DNA of 5,196 bases from an uncultured Ruminococcus sp. (GCA_947173865.1 CAMWGS010000155.1:1-5196); one strand, 5' to 3'; positions 1 through 5,079 are shown, counted from the first letter of the stretch. Notes: generated by a model from the sequence alone, not told the origin. Numbers and translations: made by a program.

Positions 1-25
1 ATATTAATATACTGAATTATAAAAA

Positions 26-664
26 TCATCTTCTACGTGAAACAATAAACGAAATAATCATCAGTACGAACGAAACCAGTGTGAGAACACAGCAGGCAAC
101 AAACGCAACTACCGACCACACTGTTACTTTTCCTTCATTAATCTGCATATCGGCAAACATCGACTTTTCAACACCGACATTTGCAAGGTCATCCACCGCC
201 TCATTGTAGTACGTTTCATAATCCTCCATACTGCTCGGATAATTCAGTTTTCCGTCAAATTCAATACTAACTACAGGCTCGACAGCTTCTTCAACGGTAA
301 AATAATCATACCATTTATCTGCGGCACTGTCAAGCTTTGAAATAAGGTCTTTGTCCGACGTTGAAAGAACCGTAAAAAATTCCGTATCTTCAAGGTTGCT
401 GACCACATAATAGTTAGTTTCTTTTTTATGTACTGTAAGACCATATTTTTTAGTAGTCTCCTCATATGTAGCAAAAGGACCGTATACAAAATCAATTTTG
501 CCATTAATTACAGCATGAGGGTCAGAAAAGTCAGCTTTTTCCGACTTGTTGAAATCAATCCTGTTTCCTTTCATAAAACGTGTTGCATCGTCCATAAATG
601 CCATAGCAAAAATAAGCGACATTATCATAATGACAAAAAACCAGATTTTTCTTGATACTCTCAT
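26..664 (-). CDS. Two-helix membrane protein of unknown function
   Basis: I do not recognise this 212-residue protein. It has an N-terminal hydrophobic helix (about residues 7-24, rich in Ile, Met and Phe) after a short basic start. A polar, acidic domain of about 155 residues follows, rich in Tyr, Asp and Glu. A second long helix (about 183-208) ends in an Arg-Arg-Arg tail. The charge pattern suggests that both ends are cytoplasmic and the middle domain is outside; this is inferred. The start at 664 is chosen because GGAGG at 670-674 sits 5 nt before that ATG. An in-frame ATG at 676 contains the ribosome-binding site and touches the U-tract of the preceding terminator, so it is unlikely to be used. 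The gene begins right behind the tsf terminator with no room for a promoter between them, so it may depend on readthrough. It runs to the stop at 26 and is complete. Confidence 0.75.
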   Translation of the reverse strand: MRVSRKIWFFVIMIMSLIFAMAFMDDATRFMKGNRIDFNKSEKADFSDPHAVINGKIDFVYGPFATYEETTKKYGLTVHKKETNYYVVSNLEDTEFFTVLSTSDKDLISKLDSAADKWYDYFTVEEAVEPVVSIEFDGKLNYPSSMEDYETYYNEAVDDLANVGVEKSMFADMQINEGKVTVWSVVAFVACCVLTLVSFVLMIISFIVSRRR

Positions 665-669
665 ATAAA

Positions 670-674
670 CCTCC
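670..674 (-). promoter_or_regulatory. Ribosome-binding site that fixes the start of the membrane protein
   Basis: GGAGG on the minus strand lies 5 nt before the ATG at 662-664. The alternative upstream ATG (674-676) overlaps this GGAGG and has only the terminator in front of it, so the downstream start is preferred. Confidence 0.8.
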
Positions 675-676
675 AT

Positions 677-705
677 AAAAAAACCGCAGGATTAAACCTG
701 CGGTT
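677..705 (-). terminator. Intrinsic terminator of the rpsB-tsf operon
   Basis: A perfect stem AACCGCAGG / CCTGCGGTT (9 bp, 682-690 and 697-705, 6-nt loop) is followed on the minus strand by seven T residues. It begins 9 nt after the tsf stop codon. The stem is GC-rich and the U-tract is immediate, so this is a textbook Rho-independent terminator. Confidence 0.93.
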
Positions 706-714
706 CTGAAAAAA

Positions 715-1632
715 TTACTTAATCATCTTTGCAACTTCGTCAGCAAGGTTATCTTCTTTCTTTTCAATACCTTCGCCACGCTCGTAGCGAATAACGTCAA
801 CAACCTTTATTGAAGCACCAAGCTTCTTAGCCTCTGCGTCAACATAACCCTGAACGGAAAGCTTGTCGTCCTTGACGAAAGCCTGTTCAAGAAGGCAATT
901 TTCGCTGTAATACTTGCCAATCTTACCTTCAACAATCTTAGCACGAACCTGCTCGGGCTTATTAGCCATTTTCGGGTCTTCTGCCATCTGAGCAAGCATA
1001 ATTTCTCTTTCCTTGTCAAGAGTATCAGCGGGAACCTGTTCACGACAAAGATAAGGAGCGTTAAGAGCAGCAGACTGCATTGCCACGTCCTTACCGATAG
1101 TGGAAACCTGTTCAGCAGAAAGGTCTGTATCGAGCTTAACCATAACACCGATGCTACCGCCGTTGTGAATATAAGAAGCAAGAACACCTTCAAGTCTTGT
1201 GAAACGACGGATAACAATGTTTTCTCTGATTTTCATACCTGCGAGTTCTGTAAGAGCTTCGCCGACTGTACCAGTACCACCGCTGATTGTTTCAGCCTTA
1301 AGAGCCTCAACGTCAGCAGGGTTCTTTTCGATAATTGTGTTTGCAACAGCATTTACGAAATTTCTGATGTCATCTGTGTTTGCAGCAAAGTCAGTTTCTG
1401 TGTTTACTTCGAGGAGAACACCTACATTACCGTTTACAACAGCAGCAACAACGCCCTCTGCAGCAGCTCTGTCTGCCTTCTTAGCCTGTGTAGCAAGACC
1501 TTTTTCTCTGAGGAATTCAATAGCCTTGTCCATATCGCCCTCATTTGCTTCGAGAGCCTTTTTACAGTCCATCATACCAACGCCAGTGGACTTCATAAGT
1601 GCCTTAATATCAGCAACGGAAATTTTTCCCAT
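715..1632 (-). CDS. tsf: Translation elongation factor Ts (EF-Ts)
   Basis: EF-Ts is the cytoplasmic nucleotide-exchange factor that removes GDP from EF-Tu so that it can be reloaded with GTP. The 305-residue product has the full family layout. An N-terminal UBA-like domain (about 1-55) carries the signature around STGVGMMDCKKALEAN. The core follows with TETDFAANTD, where D81 and F82 match the Asp-Phe pair that reaches into the EF-Tu Mg2+ site in the E. coli enzyme. The core contains the dimerisation subdomain, and the C-terminal part is helical. The usual TDFVA motif reads TDFAA here, a mild change. The length is slightly above the 283 residues of E. coli. AGGAGG lies 8 nt before the ATG. It is the second gene of the classical rpsB-tsf operon, 77 nt after rpsB, with a terminator-like hairpin between the two genes and a strong terminator after it. 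Confidence 0.98.
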   Translation of the reverse strand: MGKISVADIKALMKSTGVGMMDCKKALEANEGDMDKAIEFLREKGLATQAKKADRAAAEGVVAAVVNGNVGVLLEVNTETDFAANTDDIRNFVNAVANTIIEKNPADVEALKAETISGGTGTVGEALTELAGMKIRENIVIRRFTRLEGVLASYIHNGGSIGVMVKLDTDLSAEQVSTIGKDVAMQSAALNAPYLCREQVPADTLDKEREIMLAQMAEDPKMANKPEQVRAKIVEGKIGKYYSENCLLEQAFVKDDKLSVQGYVDAEAKKLGASIKVVDVIRYERGEGIEKKEDNLADEVAKMIK

Positions 1633-1663
1633 TTCAATTACCTCCTGTAATTATTTTATTGTG

Positions 1664-1692
1664 AAAAACCCGAATAACGAAATTCGGGTTTA
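1664..1692 (-). terminator. Terminator-like hairpin between rpsB and tsf (probable attenuator)
   Basis: A perfect 10-bp stem AAACCCGAAT / ATTCGGGTTT (1666-1675 and 1682-1691, 6-nt loop) is followed on the minus strand by TTTTT. It begins 18 nt after the rpsB stop and lies 33 nt before the tsf start. Because tsf has its own good ribosome-binding site and no recognisable promoter in the 77-nt gap, partial termination or mRNA end protection is more likely than full termination. Confidence 0.7.
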
Positions 1693-1709
1693 AATTTTTC
1701 TGAAAGAAA

Positions 1710-2453
1710 TTATTCAGCTTCAGCAACTTCCTCGGTAGGAACTTCCTGAACTTCTTCAGCAGTGTTGTCATCGCCCTGTCTGCCTTCGATAACAGCGTTA
1801 GCGATTGTACCAGCGATAAGCTTAACTGCTCTGATAGCATCGTCATTACCAGGGATTACATAGTCAACTTCATCAGGGTCGCAGTTTGTATCCACAATAG
1901 CAACAATCGGAATATTGAGCTTCTTAGCCTCAGCTACAGCAATCTTTTCTTTTCTCGGGTCAACAATAAAGAGAGCTGCGGGGAGCTTCTTCATGTTCTT
2001 GATACCACCGAGAAACTTTTCAAGCTTTTCGATTTCGAGGTTAAGCTTAACAACTTCTTTCTTGGGGAGAAGAGCAAAAGTGCCGTCTTCTTCCATAGTG
2101 TGAAGCTGTTCAAGTCTCTTGATTCTTGTCTGGATTGTCTTGAAGTTTGTGAGCATACCGCCGAGCCATCTTGCATTAACATAGTGTGCACCAGCTCTTG
2201 TAGCTTCTTCTCTTACAGAGTCGCCGGCCTGCTTCTTTGTACCTACAAAAAGAACTTCGCCGCCCTCTGCTGCGATGTCACGAACAAACATATAAGCTTC
2301 TTCAAGTTTCTTTACAGTTTTCTGAAGGTCGATAATGTAGATTCCGTTTCTTTCTGTGAAAATGTACGGAGCCATTTTCGGATTCCATCTTCTTGTCTGA
2401 TGACCAAAGTGAACACCAGCTTCAAGAAGCTGTTTCATTGATACTACTCCCAT
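1710..2453 (-). CDS. rpsB: 30S ribosomal protein S2
   Basis: S2 is a structural protein of the small ribosomal subunit that binds late in assembly at the head-body junction. The 247-residue product is full length (E. coli 241). It opens with the diagnostic block MKQLLEAGVHFGHQTRRWNP (residues 6-25), followed by YIFTERNGIYIIDLQKT. It then has the VLFVGTKKQA block, the ARWLGGMLTNF block, and the C-terminal PIVAIVDTNCDPDEVDYVIP and GNDDAIRAVKLI blocks. An acidic tail closes the protein. AAGGAGG is 8 nt before the chosen ATG; the internal Met6 lacks such a site. The gene has its own promoter (2569-2597) and a structured leader of about 110 nt that could serve autoregulation, as is known for S2 in E. 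coli; that role is inferred here. tsf follows in the same operon. Confidence 0.98.
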   Translation of the reverse strand: MGVVSMKQLLEAGVHFGHQTRRWNPKMAPYIFTERNGIYIIDLQKTVKKLEEAYMFVRDIAAEGGEVLFVGTKKQAGDSVREEATRAGAHYVNARWLGGMLTNFKTIQTRIKRLEQLHTMEEDGTFALLPKKEVVKLNLEIEKLEKFLGGIKNMKKLPAALFIVDPRKEKIAVAEAKKLNIPIVAIVDTNCDPDEVDYVIPGNDDAIRAVKLIAGTIANAVIEGRQGDDNTAEEVQEVPTEEVAEAE

Positions 2454-2562
2454 TGTGTAGTCCTCCTTAAAAATTGGTTTTAATAATCCTCCACCGCACT
2501 TGACTTACGGACAACACTGAAATCAATGCACCGGTCCGTAAAAGCATCAGTGTGTGAACTGC
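2454..2562 (-). promoter_or_regulatory. Structured 5' leader of rpsB
   Basis: The leader runs from the predicted start site near 2562 to the rpsB ATG. It contains an 8-bp perfect inverted repeat TTACGGAC / GTCCGTAA (RNA arms 2541-2534 and 2512-2505). A nested 5-bp stem (2528-2524 with 2519-2515, one G-U pair, 4-nt loop) sits inside it. A further 7-nt segment, ACACTGA (2553-2547), is perfectly complementary to TCAGTGT (2520-2514) and so competes with the nested stem. A second GGTGGAGG stretch lies at about 2488-2495, upstream of the real ribosome-binding site, and has no start codon next to it. The layout fits a ribosomal-protein leader with alternative folds; I cannot assign it to a named motif. 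Confidence 0.55.
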
Positions 2563-2568
2563 TTTAAC

Positions 2569-2597
2569 ATTATACCATTTTCCGCCAGAAAAATCAA
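2569..2597 (-). promoter_or_regulatory. Sigma-A-type promoter of rpsB-tsf
   Basis: TTGATT (2592-2597) and TATAAT (2569-2574) are separated by 17 nt, with TGG directly before the -10 (an extended -10 signature). It lies just downstream of the ylmC-like gene and predicts an RNA start near 2562. Confidence 0.88.
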
Positions 2598-2618
2598 GAG
2601 CAAATTTTACGGCGTTTT

Positions 2619-2903
2619 TCACGAACTTTCAGACGAAACCTTTCGGATATTTGTGATATGTGACGTTTTTGAATGTTTTATAAGTACCACGTCATTTCCG
2701 ACAACTTTTATTTCACTGCAAGGTATAACAACGTCATCTTCTCTGCCGAGAAACCCGAAAAGCCGTTCTCGGCCGTAAATAACGAGTGACTGAACCGCTG
2801 ATTTTTCAAGATTCATTTCAGCGTCGTCTATGTAGCCAAGCCTTTCGCCCGTTGTTATGTCAATTACTTCTTTTCTGCGTAAGTCCTCAAGTCTGCAAAT
2901 CAT
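2619..2903 (-). CDS. YlmC/YmxH family PRC-barrel protein
   Basis: This 94-residue protein matches the small YlmC/YmxH group of Firmicutes, single PRC-barrel-domain proteins often labelled as sporulation-associated. Their biochemical role is not established. The family pattern is visible: an opening MICRLEDLRRKEVIDITTGE, then RLGYIDDAEM (about residues 21-30), the strand pair around QSLVIYGRERLFGFLGREDD, and the barrel strand DVVIPCSEIKVVGNDVVLI (about 57-75). The remaining ~20 polar residues look like a disordered tail. There is no signal peptide or membrane segment, so it should be cytoplasmic. GGAGG lies 7 nt before the ATG, with all seven intervening bases T; this ribosome-binding site is the 3' arm of a hairpin. 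I see no clear promoter of its own and no strong terminator before the rpsB promoter 22 nt downstream, so some readthrough into rpsB is possible. Confidence 0.88.
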   Translation of the reverse strand: MICRLEDLRRKEVIDITTGERLGYIDDAEMNLEKSAVQSLVIYGRERLFGFLGREDDVVIPCSEIKVVGNDVVLIKHSKTSHITNIRKVSSESS

Positions 2904-2951
2904 AAAAAAACCTCCGCTGTAAACACTTAATATAATAAGTATATGCGGAGG
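2904..2951 (-). terminator. Terminator-like hairpin that also holds the ylmC-like gene's ribosome-binding site
   Basis: On the minus strand CCTCCGC (2951-2945) pairs perfectly with GCGGAGG (2917-2911). Inside it ATACTTA pairs with TAAGTGT (7 bp, one U-G pair, 6-nt loop). Seven T residues (2910-2904) follow the closing arm, and the ATG of the ylmC-like gene comes next. The element therefore looks like an intrinsic terminator for the 45-residue gene upstream. At the same time it would hide the Shine-Dalgarno sequence of the next gene in any readthrough RNA. Confidence 0.75.
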
Positions 2952-2977
2952 GAGAGCAGTTTAATTAAATTTCGGAA

Positions 2978-3115
2978 TTATTTCTTTTTCTTTGATAAAA
3001 TTGTAGTTGCAACAGCAAGGGCAGCCGCAATAATACCTACTATAATAAGAGCCTTTGCAGGAAAATTGTCACCTGTAAGCGGTGAATTTTCAGCCATAAT
3101 CATAAGTTCGTACAT
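2978..3115 (-). CDS. 45-residue membrane protein with sortase-signal-like SPLTGD motif
   Basis: This is a short gene with strong start signals. A consensus promoter lies about 46 nt upstream of the ATG, and a GGAGGAG ribosome-binding site (3121-3127) is 5 nt before the ATG. A terminator hairpin follows. The product begins MYELMIMAENSPLTGDNFPA, continues with one hydrophobic helix (about residues 21-40, Ile/Ala-rich) and ends SKKKK. The order TG-containing motif, helix, basic tail is that of the C-terminal cell-wall sorting signal used by sortases (LPXTG type; SPLTGD is a degenerate form). However, there is no secretion signal and no exported domain before it. It could be a stand-alone tail-anchored micropeptide, a remnant of a surface protein, or a small membrane protein that only resembles a sorting signal. 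No function can be assigned. Confidence 0.7.
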   Translation of the reverse strand: MYELMIMAENSPLTGDNFPAKALIIVGIIAAALAVATTILSKKKK

Positions 3116-3160
3116 TTTATCTCCTCCGTATCGACTAATTTCTTCTAATTCATATATTCA

Positions 3161-3189
3161 ATTTTACCATGTATTATTGACTTTGTCAA
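3161..3189 (-). promoter_or_regulatory. Strong promoter of the 45-residue gene
   Basis: TTGACA (3184-3189, perfect -35) and TAAAAT (3161-3166) are 17 nt apart, with TGG before the -10. It lies 20 nt downstream of the hydG stop and predicts an RNA start near 3154. The small gene is thus probably transcribed independently of hydG. Confidence 0.85.
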
Positions 3190-3191
3190 TA
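3175..3191. repeat. Palindrome over the -35 element of the 45-residue gene
   Basis: TATTGAC-TTT-GTCAATA is a perfect 7-bp inverted repeat with a 3-nt centre, covering the -35 hexamer. It could be an operator for a dimeric repressor, or a weak hairpin at the 3' end of hydG mRNA. No U-tract follows, so it is not a convincing terminator. Confidence 0.5.
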
Positions 3192-3209
3192 TTACGGAGG
3201 TAAAAAATT

Positions 3210-4658
3210 TTAAAATCTGAAATCACGGCTTCCTTTTTTAATGGCTTCAAGATTTTCCAATGCTTTTTCCTTTACTTTCGGATTCGTAACATTGTGGATT
3301 TCACGGGCAATAAGTACCTCACCAACCGCTTTCGTTTCGGAACTTGCATAATCTTCAAGATACTCCTGCAAAGTCATGAGTGCATTAGGGTGGCAACAGT
3401 TCTGAATCTGTCCGACCTTACACAATGACATAAATCTGTCGCCCGTTCTTCCCTCACGGTAGCAGGCAGTGCAGAACGATGGTATATAATCCATGTCCAT
3501 AAGCCATTTCACAACTTCGTCAAGTGAACGCTGGTCGGAAACGTCAAACTGTTCGGTATCGTGAGGACGTTCGTCGGCAGAATATCCCGCATAACCACCC
3601 ACGGAAGTTCTTGAACCTCCCGAAATCTGTGAAATTCCGAGACCAAGAACCTTATTTCTGCAAGTTTCATTCTCACGTGTTGATATAATCATTCCCGTAT
3701 ACGGAACAGCAATTCTTATGCAGGCAATTATTTTAGCAAATGTATCATCATCAATGCTGTTGTCAAAAACGTTCGGGTCAATATCGGACGCTCTTTTAAC
3801 TCTCGGAACGCTTATTGTGTGAGGACCTACACCGTGAACTGCTTCAAGATGTTCAGCGTGCATAAGAAGTCCAGCAAACTCGTATTTATACATATCAAGC
3901 CCGAAAAGAACACCAAGACCGACATCGTCTATACCACCTTCCATAGCTCTGTCCATAGCTTCCGTGTGGTAGTCATAATTATGCTTAGGACCTGCGGGGT
4001 GAAGTTTTTCATAACTCTCTTTGTGATAAGTCTCCTGAAAAAGTATGTATGTACCTATTCCTGCGTCTCTGAGTTTTCTGTAATTCTCAACGGTAGTCGC
4101 TGCAATATTTACGTTGACACGTCTGATAGCACCGTTTTTGTGCTTTATTGAATAGATAGTATTTATACACTCCAGAATGTACTCAATCGGATTGTTCACA
4201 GGGTCTTCGCCTGCCTCAATCGCAAGACGCTTGTGTCCCATATCCTGCAATGCGGTGACTTCTGCAACAATTTCTTCCTGAGTAAGTTTCTTTCGTGGGA
4301 TTTCTCTGTTCTGATAGTGGTACGGACAGTAAACACACTGATTTACACAGTAATTCGAGAGATAAAGCGGTGCAAACATTACGATTCTGTTTCCGTAAAA
4401 AGCTTCTTTTATTTCACTGGCAAGACTGTACATCTTTTCAGTCATTTCAGGTATATCGCACGCAAGAAGTACACTTGCTTCACGGTGTGAAAGTCCTGCA
4501 CATTCAACTCCCCTGCCCGTTTTTTTGGGAATTGCTTTTTCAAGAATCTGCTCTATAAGTTCTCTGTTATGCTTATTTTTTTCGGCAAATTCAAGTGTAT
4601 CAAGTATTTCTTCATTACTGATAAATTCTTCAGCTTTAAGAGATTTGGGATTATACAT
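3210..4658 (-). CDS. hydG: [FeFe]-hydrogenase maturase HydG (radical SAM, tyrosine lyase)
   Basis: HydG splits tyrosine into p-cresol and a fragment converted to CO and cyanide, and builds the Fe(CO)2(CN)-cysteine unit passed on for the H-cluster of [FeFe]-hydrogenase. It is a cytoplasmic iron-sulfur enzyme. The 482-residue product is full length. The radical-SAM cluster motif CX3CX2C is at C104, C108 and C111 (in YCVNQCVYCPYHYQN). The GGSRTSVGGY block typical of the family lies near 347-356. The C-terminal second-cluster motif CX2CX22C is intact at C396, C399 and C422, which separates HydG from the thiamine enzyme ThiH, its closest relative. GGAGG is 8 nt before the ATG. The gene begins 15 nt after the TM1266-like gene and shares its promoter and attenuated leader. 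hydE, hydF and the hydrogenase itself are not in this window. No clear terminator follows it. Confidence 0.97.
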   Translation of the reverse strand: MYNPKSLKAEEFISNEEILDTLEFAEKNKHNRELIEQILEKAIPKKTGRGVECAGLSHREASVLLACDIPEMTEKMYSLASEIKEAFYGNRIVMFAPLYLSNYCVNQCVYCPYHYQNREIPRKKLTQEEIVAEVTALQDMGHKRLAIEAGEDPVNNPIEYILECINTIYSIKHKNGAIRRVNVNIAATTVENYRKLRDAGIGTYILFQETYHKESYEKLHPAGPKHNYDYHTEAMDRAMEGGIDDVGLGVLFGLDMYKYEFAGLLMHAEHLEAVHGVGPHTISVPRVKRASDIDPNVFDNSIDDDTFAKIIACIRIAVPYTGMIISTRENETCRNKVLGLGISQISGGSRTSVGGYAGYSADERPHDTEQFDVSDQRSLDEVVKWLMDMDYIPSFCTACYREGRTGDRFMSLCKVGQIQNCCHPNALMTLQEYLEDYASSETKAVGEVLIAREIHNVTNPKVKEKALENLEAIKKGSRDFRF

Positions 4659-4673
4659 TGTAAATTCCTCCGT

Positions 4674-4922
4674 TTATTTTTTGGAAATTGCAGCCTTTAC
4701 GAATACACCCTTTATCTGTCCGAGTCTGCCCGTAAGACTGCTTATGCGGTCGGGTTCTGCGTCGAGTGCAACGGAAATCATCGAGACCCCACGTTCACGG
4801 TACGGTATTCCCATTCTTCCTATTATAATTTCACTGTACTCGTGCAATACATTGTTTACTTCCTGCACAGCGGACGAATCATCAATAACAATGGCTGTTA
4901 CCGCAAGTCGTTTTTCGTTCAT
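4674..4922 (-). CDS. TM1266-like putative [FeFe]-hydrogenase system regulator
   Basis: This small 82-residue protein belongs to the TM1266 family, which is found next to [FeFe]-hydrogenase maturation genes. Its members adopt an ACT/NikR-like ferredoxin fold. The family has been called a putative iron-only hydrogenase system regulator; its ligand and mechanism are not known. Typical features are the N-terminal strand RLAVTAIVIDD (5-15), the diagnostic block IIIGRMGIPYRERGVSMIS (32-50), and the closing helix-strand around SSLTGRLGQIKGVFVKAAIS. There is no DNA-binding domain, so if it regulates it probably does so by small-molecule, protein or RNA contact. The start at 4922 is chosen because GGGAAGG lies 6 nt upstream. 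An in-frame ATG at 4952 would add ten residues but sits inside the terminator stem of the leader. It is directly coupled to hydG downstream. Confidence 0.9.
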   Translation of the reverse strand: MNEKRLAVTAIVIDDSSAVQEVNNVLHEYSEIIIGRMGIPYRERGVSMISVALDAEPDRISSLTGRLGQIKGVFVKAAISKK

Positions 4923-4928
4923 CAGACA

Positions 4929-4935
4929 CCTTCCC
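4929..4935 (-). promoter_or_regulatory. Ribosome-binding site that fixes the TM1266-like start
   Basis: GGGAAGG on the minus strand is 6 nt before the ATG at 4920-4922 and begins right after the terminator's U-rich tail. The ATG at 4950-4952 has no such site and is buried in the terminator stem. Confidence 0.75.
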
Positions 4936-4969
4936 AAAATAAAAAAATCCATCTGAAAAACAAACGGAT
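4936..4969 (-). terminator. Leader terminator before the TM1266-hydG operon
   Basis: On the minus strand ATCCGTTTG (4969-4961) pairs with CAGATGGAT (4955-4947) over 9 bp with two wobble pairs and a TTTTT loop. TTTTTTATTTT follows directly. It lies 13 nt before the first gene and about 110 nt after the predicted RNA start, the position of an attenuator rather than an operon end. Confidence 0.85.
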
Positions 4970-5079
4970 AGCATAATTACAATATTCCGAACTGTCCTCC
5001 GACAAACAGGTATATACCCGAATATCCGAAAACATCTGTTTTTCAGCAGTCAGCAACGGAATAAATCCCGCTGTTCACT
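4936..5079 (-). promoter_or_regulatory. Candidate riboswitch or attenuator leader of TM1266-hydG (class unknown)
   Basis: Reading the RNA 5' to 3', a first hairpin CAG-CGGGA / TTCCG-TTG-CTG (5073-5051, 8 bp with a 3-nt bulge and UUUA loop) comes first. The segment CTGAAAAACAGATG (5046-5033) then follows; it can pair over 14 continuous bp (two G-U) with CGTTTGTTTTTCAG (4966-4953), the 5' arm and loop of the terminator plus the start of its 3' arm. That pairing would block termination. A competing stem AAACAG / CTGTTT (5041-5036 with 5009-5004) closes over an apical GATAT / ATAT hairpin and would free the terminator. A TGTC-GGAG-GACA hairpin (5004-4993) adjoins it. These are the parts expected of a transcription-controlling switch. 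I could not match the conserved bases to any riboswitch class I know. Confidence 0.7.

Noticed and set aside
1..25. ATATTAATAT palindrome at the left edge
   Set aside because: It is a short AT-only palindrome in AT-rich DNA and carries no further signal.
807..1693. Several open frames inside and opposite tsf
   Set aside because: They lie within the unambiguous tsf gene in other frames, lack ribosome-binding sites, and have biased, non-protein-like composition.
2578..2618. Terminator between the ylmC-like gene and rpsB
   Set aside because: CGCC and GGCG can pair at a distance, but the loop is long and the tail after the second arm is A-rich rather than U-rich on the minus strand.
2943..3203. 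Plus-strand open frame of 86 residues
   Set aside because: It overlaps the minus-strand 45-residue gene and its promoter, has no ribosome-binding site of its own, and its sequence is the reverse-complement shadow of the Ala/Ile-rich helix codons.
3190..3212. Terminator directly after hydG
   Set aside because: The AT-only TTTTAAAA symmetry next to the stop is too weak, and the nearby palindrome has no U-tract after it on the minus strand.
3819..4558. Plus-strand open frames opposite hydG
   Set aside because: hydG is intact and well conserved on the minus strand here; these frames are Cys/Phe/Ser-rich antisense shadows without start signals.
4525..4976. Two overlapping plus-strand frames opposite the TM1266-like gene
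   Set aside because: They overlap each other, the real gene and the leader terminator, and show no start signal.
4981..5050. Resemblance to the NiCo/czcD metal riboswitch (an ACAGATG stretch and GGACAGTTC)
   Set aside because: Only short fragments look alike; I could not find the GCAGGCA-type junction segments or a four-way junction. A covariance-model search would settle it.
4936..5079. T-box, SAM (S-box), TPP, cobalamin, Moco or c-di-GMP leader
   Set aside because: The hallmark bases (for example the T-box GGTGG bulge or the TPP CTGAGA block) are not visible, and the leader is too short for T-box or cobalamin classes.
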